A DNA stretch of 64,000 bases from an uncultured Oscillospiraceae bacterium (lineage in GTDB: Bacteria; Bacillota; Clostridia; Oscillospirales; Ruminococcaceae), in NCBI GenBank assembly GCA_934466475.1, contig CAKSLI010000004.1, positions 1 to 64,000 on the forward strand, in the 5' to 3' direction. Below are positions 59,648 to 64,000 of the stretch, in pieces. A program made the position numbers and the translations under genes. Below the pieces are notes generated by a model. That model was not told where the DNA came from. It was given only the letters and a program-made list of their open reading frames with translations, and made no database searches. The stretch's first letter is position 1. Every line of letters begins with the position of its first letter.

Positions 59648-59885
59648 TTACAATATTGACGACAGGGTGGATATCACCGATGTGGTGTGCCCAACGACAT
59701 TCGTAAAGGCAAAGGTGGCTCTTGAGGAGCTGGACGAGGGACAGATCCTTGCGATCAGAATGAACGACGGAGAGCCGGTTCAGAACGTTCCGCGCAGCAT
59801 AAAGGAGGAGGGACATAAGATCCTGAAGCTTATCAACAACGAGGACGGGACCTATGACCTCATCGTGGAAAAGGTGGGCGACTGA
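59640..59885 (+). CDS. TusA-like sulfur-relay protein
   Basis: 81 residues. The TusA/SirA family motif VVCPTTFVKAKVALEEL holds the sulfur-carrying Cys (about residue 17) followed by Pro. IRMNDGEPVQNVPRSIKEEG matches the second half. It should pass persulfide sulfur to a carrier. Overlaps the preceding gene by 8 bases and the next by 1. Confidence 0.9.
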   Translation: MTDYNIDDRVDITDVVCPTTFVKAKVALEELDEGQILAIRMNDGEPVQNVPRSIKEEGHKILKLINNEDGTYDLIVEKVGD

Positions 59886-60190
59886 TGGCTGTAAAATCAA
59901 CGAATGAGAGCTTCCCGCAGGATATCGCGGAGGGACTGGTGCTGGCGGATTTCTATTCCGATTCCTGCATTCCCTGCAAGCGGATGTCCCCGGTGCTCGC
60001 CGAGCTTGAGGAGGAGCAGCCGGGTATAAAGCTGGTGAAGCTGAACATAAATTTCGGCGCTGAGACCGCCGCGGAGTATAACGTGACCTCCGTACCAACG
60101 CTGGTATTCTTTAAGGACGGCGCAGAGGTTCAGAGAGTTACCGGGGCAGTGAAGAAATCACAGCTCGAAGAAATAATAAAGACATTATAA
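59885..60190 (+). CDS. Thioredoxin-like protein with CIPC active site
   Basis: 101 residues. Thioredoxin fold with LADFYSDSCIPCKRMSPVLAEL (read as DFYSDSCIPCKRMS), cis-Pro in TSVPTLVFFKDGA, and VTGAVKKSQL. CIPC replaces CGPC. In this operon it likely keeps persulfide or thiocarboxylate chemistry reduced (inference). Starts 1 base within the TusA stop. Confidence 0.9.
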   Translation: MAVKSTNESFPQDIAEGLVLADFYSDSCIPCKRMSPVLAELEEEQPGIKLVKLNINFGAETAAEYNVTSVPTLVFFKDGAEVQRVTGAVKKSQLEEIIKTL

Positions 60191-60201
60191 GGAGAACAAC
60201 C

Positions 60202-60408
60202 ATGACTATCACAGTAACAGGCGTAAAGAAGGAAGTAGCTGACGGACTGACCCTCGCTCAGCTCGTAGTTGACGAAAAGGTGGAAACCCCCGAATACGTC
60301 ACCGCAAGCGTGAACGACGATTTCGTTTCCAGCAGCAGCTTTGAGGACACAGTGCTCAAGGATGGCGACAACGTTGAGTTCATCTATTTCATGGGAGGCG
60401 GTCAGTAA
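60202..60408 (+). CDS. ThiS/MoaD-like sulfur-carrier protein (HcyS-like) with GGGQ tail
   Basis: 68 residues, beta-grasp fold: TITVTGVKKEVADGLTLAQL, KDGDNVEFIYFMGGGQ. Active carriers of this family end in Gly-Gly, which is adenylated and turned into a thiocarboxylate. Here one residue (Gln) follows GGG, so it needs trimming. The JAMM-type protease encoded two genes on could do this, as HcyD does for HcyS of W. succinogenes. AAGGAG precedes the ATG. Confidence 0.88.
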   Translation: MTITVTGVKKEVADGLTLAQLVVDEKVETPEYVTASVNDDFVSSSSFEDTVLKDGDNVEFIYFMGGGQ

Positions 60409-61220
60409 TGGCATTTACAAACGAACAGCTTGAGCGCTACTCCCGTCATATCATTCTGAAGGAAGTCGGCGCAAAGGGGCAGAAGAAGCTCCTTAACGCA
60501 AAGGTGCTGATAATCGGCGCGGGCGGGCTCGGAGCCCCGGCGGCGCTGTACCTCGCGGCTGCGGGAGTCGGCACCATAGGCATCGCTGACGCGGACGAGG
60601 TGGATCTCTCCAACCTCCAGCGGCAGGTCATTCACACCACGGCTGATGTCGGCAAGGCAAAGGTGCAGTCTGCAAAGGAGACCATGGAGGCGATAAATCC
60701 GGACGTCACCGTAAATACCTACCGCACCTTCATCGACAGCGAAAATATCCTGGACATTATCAAGGACTACGATTTCGTCATCGACGGGACAGATAACTTC
60801 CCCGCGAAGTTCCTGATAAACGACGCCTGCGTAATGGCAAAGAAGCCGTTTTCCCATGCGGGAATAATCCGCTTCAAGGGGCAGCTTATGACCTACGTCC
60901 CCGGCAAGGGACCCTGCTACCGCTGCGTATTCAAGAATCCTCCACCCAAGGACGCAGTGCCTACCTGCAAGCAGGCGGGAGTTATCGGCGCAATGGGCGG
61001 CGTTATCGGCAGCCTCCAGGCAATGGAAGCTATCAAGTATATCCTGGGCGTAGGCGACCTGCTTACCGGATATCTGCTGACCTATGACGCACTGAAAATG
61101 GAGTTCCGTAAGATAAAGCTGCCGTCAGACACCAGCAAGTGCCCGATATGCGGCGAACACCCGACTATAACCAAGCTCATCGACTATGAGCAGGCAGAAT
61201 GCGACGGAGTACATTTATGA
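60408..61220 (+). CDS. ThiF/MoeB-like adenylyltransferase (HcyF-like)
   Basis: 270 residues. E1-like fold: RYSRHIILKEVGAKGQKKL, LIIGAGGLGAPAALYLAAAG, DADEVDLSNLQRQVIH, DGTDNFPAKFLINDACV, and the zinc Cys pairs CYRCVF and CPICGEH. It adenylates the C-terminus of the carrier made by the preceding gene. It starts at the last base of that gene, and its stop overlaps the protease gene (ATGA). Confidence 0.93.
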   Translation: MAFTNEQLERYSRHIILKEVGAKGQKKLLNAKVLIIGAGGLGAPAALYLAAAGVGTIGIADADEVDLSNLQRQVIHTTADVGKAKVQSAKETMEAINPDVTVNTYRTFIDSENILDIIKDYDFVIDGTDNFPAKFLINDACVMAKKPFSHAGIIRFKGQLMTYVPGKGPCYRCVFKNPPPKDAVPTCKQAGVIGAMGGVIGSLQAMEAIKYILGVGDLLTGYLLTYDALKMEFRKIKLPSDTSKCPICGEHPTITKLIDYEQAECDGVHL

Positions 61221-61627
61221 TAAAGCTTTCAAGGTCTGATTATGAAAAAATACTCGCCCACGCTGAAAAGGAGCTCCCGAACGAGGCCTGCGGGCTTATC
61301 GCGGGAGTTATCGAGGGCAGCGACAAGCTGATAAAGAAGGTGTATCTGCTGACCAACACGGATCACTCCAACGAGCATTTCAGCATGGATCCGAAGGAGC
61401 AGCTGGCAGCAATAAAGGACATGCGCGCAAACGGACTTGTTCCCCTCGGGAACTGGCACAGCCACCCGGAATCGCCCTCGCGTCCGTCCGAGGAGGACAA
61501 GCGCCTTGCCTACGACAGCAAGGCAAGCTACATGATACTTTCTCTTATGGACCACAGCGCTCCGGCGCTGAATTCGTTCCACATTTCCGGCGCTGACTCT
61601 GAAAAGGAGCAGCTGGAGATCTCCTGA
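61217..61627 (+). CDS. JAMM/MPN+ metalloprotease (Mec+/HcyD-like)
   Basis: 136 residues from the ATG at 61217. The JAMM zinc signature is complete: Glu in NEACGLIAG, then HSHPESPSRPSEED (H-S-H-P...S..D; about 79-92). Relatives (Mec+, HcyD) trim sulfur-carrier proteins or release the product from them. It fits removal of the terminal Gln from the GGGQ carrier in this operon (inference). Overlaps the adenylyltransferase stop by 4 bases. Confidence 0.92.
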   Translation: MIKLSRSDYEKILAHAEKELPNEACGLIAGVIEGSDKLIKKVYLLTNTDHSNEHFSMDPKEQLAAIKDMRANGLVPLGNWHSHPESPSRPSEEDKRLAYDSKASYMILSLMDHSAPALNSFHISGADSEKEQLEIS

Positions 61628-61640
61628 AACAGGTTAAGAA

Positions 61641-61676
61641 TATCGCGCGGAAGCCCTGAAAGGTTCTGCGCGGTAT
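61641..61676 (+). terminator. Probable terminator of the sulfur operon
   Basis: CGCGCGGAA and TTCTGCGCG arms around GCCCTGAAAGG, about 14 bases after the last stop; weak following T-tract. Confidence 0.6.
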
Positions 61677-61728
61677 TGTTCATATATGAAGAAGCAGTTA
61701 GTTGTTTCTATCATAAATTATCACATAA

Positions 61729-61900
61729 GGCAATACCGCATAATTATTGTCGCATGATTGCGCAGTCAGATTTTTCGTCAGGTTGTACAATGATGACGAC
61801 GCAAGGCTGCCGCCTTGCTAGGAAGAATTGTGCAAGATGACGGAAAAGATGCAAGCAAGCATGTGGCAAAGGCGTTAGCCGATAATTGTGCGGTGTTGCC
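61729..61900. repeat. Family C palindromic element
   Basis: Ends GGCAATACCGCA and TGCGGTGTTGCC. Same orientation and length as 128-299. Immediately upstream of a strong promoter. No clear flanking duplicate. Confidence 0.88.
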
Positions 61901-61911
61901 GTTTTTTTTTC

Positions 61912-61940
61912 TTGACAATTCGACGGAAAAGGGATATAAT
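61912..61940 (+). promoter_or_regulatory. Promoter of the DUF6110 / P-type ATPase operon
   Basis: TTGACA (61912-61917), 17 bases, TATAAT (61935-61940). Confidence 0.85.
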
Positions 61941-61996
61941 CTATTTTACAGAGATCAATATTTACTCTGCAAGCAAAATACAGGAGGACAACAAAA

Positions 61997-62239
61997 ATGA
62001 AAAACATCTTTAAAAACGAGAAATTCTGGCTGGTAGCAGCAGGCGCAGCAGGCGTTATCGTCGGCAAGAAGGTACTTACCGCCAAGAAGACAAGACAGAT
62101 CGCTGTAACAGGTCTTGCAAAGGGAATGAAGTTCACCAGCGACGCTAAGGCAGCGTTCCAGAGCATGAAGGACGAGGCTCAGGATCTTTGCTATGAGGCA
62201 AAGGAGCAGGCAGGTCTTAACGAAGAAAGTGCAGACTAA
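61997..62239 (+). CDS. Small DUF6110-like membrane-associated protein
   Basis: 80 residues: KNIFKNEKFWLVAAGAAGVI with GKKVLTAKKTRQ, giving one short membrane segment at about 10-25, then an amphipathic helix with KAAFQSMKDEAQDLCYEAKE. Proteins of this sort precede certain heavy-metal P-type ATPases in Clostridia and are probably partners. AGGAGG precedes the ATG and the stop overlaps the ATPase start by 1 base. Confidence 0.8.
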   Translation: MKNIFKNEKFWLVAAGAAGVIVGKKVLTAKKTRQIAVTGLAKGMKFTSDAKAAFQSMKDEAQDLCYEAKEQAGLNEESAD

Positions 62240-64000
62240 TGCGTTACAGGATCATATCGGATAACCCCGGACGAATCAGGATACGTTTCGGGGCGTATGC
62301 TTTTGATAAAGAGCTCGAAAGCTGTATCCGGAAGTTAACCGAAGCTAACTCTTTTGTGCTTTCTGCCGAGGTACATTCTGCGAACGGCGGACTTCTGATC
62401 TATTATAAGAAGTCCAGCCGCAGCGAGGTCATCAGCTTTATAGAAAGTCTTGATTTCCGCGGGCTCACTCCGATAGAAGAGGACAAGGCGACCCAGGAAA
62501 TAGACGACAACTTCAAGCACGGGCTTACAAAGCTCGTTGTGGCGCATTATGTGAAGAAGCTGCTGCTTCCTGCGCCGATACGCGCGGCGCTGACTGTGTT
62601 CAACAGTGCAAAGTACATATTAAAGGGACTTTTCGAGCTCGGTCAGGGCAGGCTCACGGTCGAGGTGCTGGACGCCGCTTCAATAACGGCATGTCTTGCG
62701 CAGCGTAATTTCAAGACGGCTTCCACGATCATGCTGCTGCTTTCAGTATCCTCGCTTCTGGAGGACTACACCCATGCGCGCACCAGGGCTGTGCTTACGT
62801 CCAGCCTTGCTGTAAAGGCGGACAGTGTATGGCTCGCAAACGGGGATGAGGACGTGCTCATTCCGATAGAGGAGCTTAAAATCGGCGACCTGATACGCGT
62901 CAGAACGGGCAGCGTTATCCCTGTGGATGGTGAAATAACCGAGGGCGAGGCGTACATCAACGAATCTTCGATGACCGGCGAGCCTCTGGCTGTGATGAAG
63001 TCAGTGGACGCAACGGTATTTGCCGGAACAGTCGTTGAGGAGGGTTCCGTTGTCGTAAGGGTCAGGGCGGTAAGCTCAGACACCAAAATACAGAAGATCA
63101 TCGAACTGATCGACAGCTCCGAGAATCTGAAAGCGGGAATACAGAGCCGCGCCGAGCGGCTGGCGGACGGCATCGTTCCGTTCAGCTTCCTGGGATTCGG
63201 GCTGACGCTGCTGTTCACGGGAAATGTGACCAAGGCGGTTTCGCTGCTTATGGTGGATTATTCCTGCGCGATAAAGCTGTCGGCTCCTATCGCGGTTATC
63301 TCCGCGCTGCGTGAAGCGGCTGACCACAACATCACCGTAAAGGGCGGAAAGTATCTTGAAGCCTTTGCCGCCGCAGACACTATCGTGTTCGACAAAACGG
63401 GAACGCTCACAAATGCCGAGCCTGTGCTTGACAAGGTCATTCCTTTCGGGGAATATTCCGAGGAGGAGGTTCTCAGAACCGCCGCCTGTATCGAGGAGCA
63501 CTTCCCGCACAGCATGGCGAGGGCGATCGTCAAGGGTGCTGAAAAGCGCGGCGTAGTCCACGCTGAGGAGCACGCAGAGGTCAACTACATAGTGGCTCAC
63601 GGAATAGCGACAACACTCCGCGGAGAGCGCGCAGTGATCGGAAGCAGGCATTTTGTCTGCGACGACGAGGGCGTTTCGATCTCCGCAGAACAGCAGGCTC
63701 GCATTGACGAAAATTCCGGGGCTTCCTCCGTCATTTATCTGGCGGTGGGAGGAGAACTTGCGGGCGCGCTCTGCATAAACGACCCGCCCCGTGCGGAAGC
63801 GGCAGGCGCGGTTGAGCTGATGAAGAGATGCGGCATAGAAAATGTCGTAATGCTCACCGGCGACAGCAGCGCGGCGGCTGAGAAGATAGCGCAGCAGCTC
63901 GGCATAACCGAGGTGCACGCGCAGGTGCTCCCGGAGGACAAACACAGCCATATCGAGCAGCTCAAGGCGGCGGGACACCGCGTTATCATGGTCGGCGATG
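62239..64000 (+). CDS. Heavy-metal translocating P-type ATPase (runs off the window)
   Basis: 587 codons are visible; the 3' end is outside. It starts MRYRIISDNPGRIRIRFGAY, a degenerate metal-binding-like N-terminal domain without CxxC. Actuator motif: SSMTGEPLAV (usually TGES/TGEP). Membrane motif VDYSCAIKLSAP replaces the CPC of copper/zinc pumps. Phosphorylation site TIVFDKTGTLT, then EEHFPHSMARAIV (HP-like) and VVMLTGDSSAAAEKIA; the window ends at HRVIMVGD, the start of GDGxND. The SCA motif leaves the metal open; Mn, Fe or Co are possible. Coupled to the small membrane protein upstream. Confidence 0.88.
   Translation, partial: MRYRIISDNPGRIRIRFGAYAFDKELESCIRKLTEANSFVLSAEVHSANGGLLIYYKKSSRSEVISFIESLDFRGLTPIEEDKATQEIDDNFKHGLTKLVVAHYVKKLLLPAPIRAALTVFNSAKYILKGLFELGQGRLTVEVLDAASITACLAQRNFKTASTIMLLLSVSSLLEDYTHARTRAVLTSSLAVKADSVWLANGDEDVLIPIEELKIGDLIRVRTGSVIPVDGEITEGEAYINESSMTGEPLAVMKSVDATVFAGTVVEEGSVVVRVRAVSSDTKIQKIIELIDSSENLKAGIQSRAERLADGIVPFSFLGFGLTLLFTGNVTKAVSLLMVDYSCAIKLSAPIAVISALREAADHNITVKGGKYLEAFAAADTIVFDKTGTLTNAEPVLDKVIPFGEYSEEEVLRTAACIEEHFPHSMARAIVKGAEKRGVVHAEEHAEVNYIVAHGIATTLRGERAVIGSRHFVCDDEGVSISAEQQARIDENSGASSVIYLAVGGELAGALCINDPPRAEAAGAVELMKRCGIENVVMLTGDSSAAAEKIAQQLGITEVHAQVLPEDKHSHIEQLKAAGHRVIMVGD

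Overview
The window looks like a chromosome segment of an anaerobic Clostridia bacterium, most likely Ruminococcus or a close Oscillospiraceae relative. This is inferred from gene content (Clostridium-type secondary alcohol dehydrogenase, SpoT-poor housekeeping set, Clostridia-style regulators), strong GGAGG ribosome sites, and many near-consensus TTGACA-N17-TATAAT promoters. No rRNA, tRNA, CRISPR array or transposase gene was seen. The DNA is peppered with short non-coding palindromic elements (MITE-like). Families A and B share ends reading GG(T/G)(C/A)ACCTCTAAAAACC, and several copies have 4-6 bp target duplications. Family C ends in GGCAAYRCCGCA. Further stem-loop elements (D/E) sit between duplicated terminator hairpins.

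Region by region: 1-5.1 kb holds nested repeats, a secreted Ig-like protein, and a TetR plus two alpha/beta hydrolases operon. 5.1-9.6 kb holds an ATC-hydrolase-like gene, relics of a type I-C CRISPR-Cas locus (cas8c and cas2 ends), and an AraC plus hydrolase operon paralogous to the first. 9.7-12.2 kb is an ECF sigma factor, its probable anti-sigma factor and a secreted cystatin-like protein, with a shared ECF-type promoter motif. 12.3-16.8 kb is the most unusual locus: an operon of a McrB-like AAA NTPase, a WYL-domain protein and a protein with a RelA/SpoT-like nucleotidyltransferase domain, the last broken by a family B element. 16.8-24.7 kb carries oleate hydratase with TetR, SGNH hydrolase with LysR, an orphan half-size HsdS, a hydrolase and a membrane protein. 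24.8-31.7 kb is metal-related: a wall-anchored ZinT-like protein and a DtxR-type repressor operon with a paired ABC transporter, YgbA and DUF454. 31.8-39.3 kb has an aldo/keto reductase with LysR, a MacB/FtsX-type ABC system with an internal 49-residue tandem repeat, and enolase. 39.5-44.2 kb has a COG0523 GTPase, secondary alcohol dehydrogenase, DeoC, GntR and an HD protein.

44.6-50.9 kb is a tightly overlapping tetrapyrrole operon (hemA, precorrin-2 dehydrogenase, hemC, cobA-hemD fusion, hemB, hemL), going from glutamyl-tRNA to siroheme precursors. 51-55.5 kb is an arylsulfotransferase-like gene with a sulfonate-type ABC importer preceded by a small Cys-containing ORF. 56-61.6 kb is thioredoxin/thioredoxin reductase and a sulfur-carrier pathway for homocysteine (MetY-like enzyme, siroheme sulfite-reductase-like protein, TusA, thioredoxin, ThiS-like carrier, ThiF-like activator, JAMM protease). 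The siroheme operon and the sulfur operon fit together functionally. The window ends inside a heavy-metal P-type ATPase gene preceded by a small membrane protein.

A recurring operator-like palindrome, (G)GTTAG-N6-CTAAC(C), lies at several promoters, including that of the DtxR-type gene itself, and suggests a local metal-responsive regulon.
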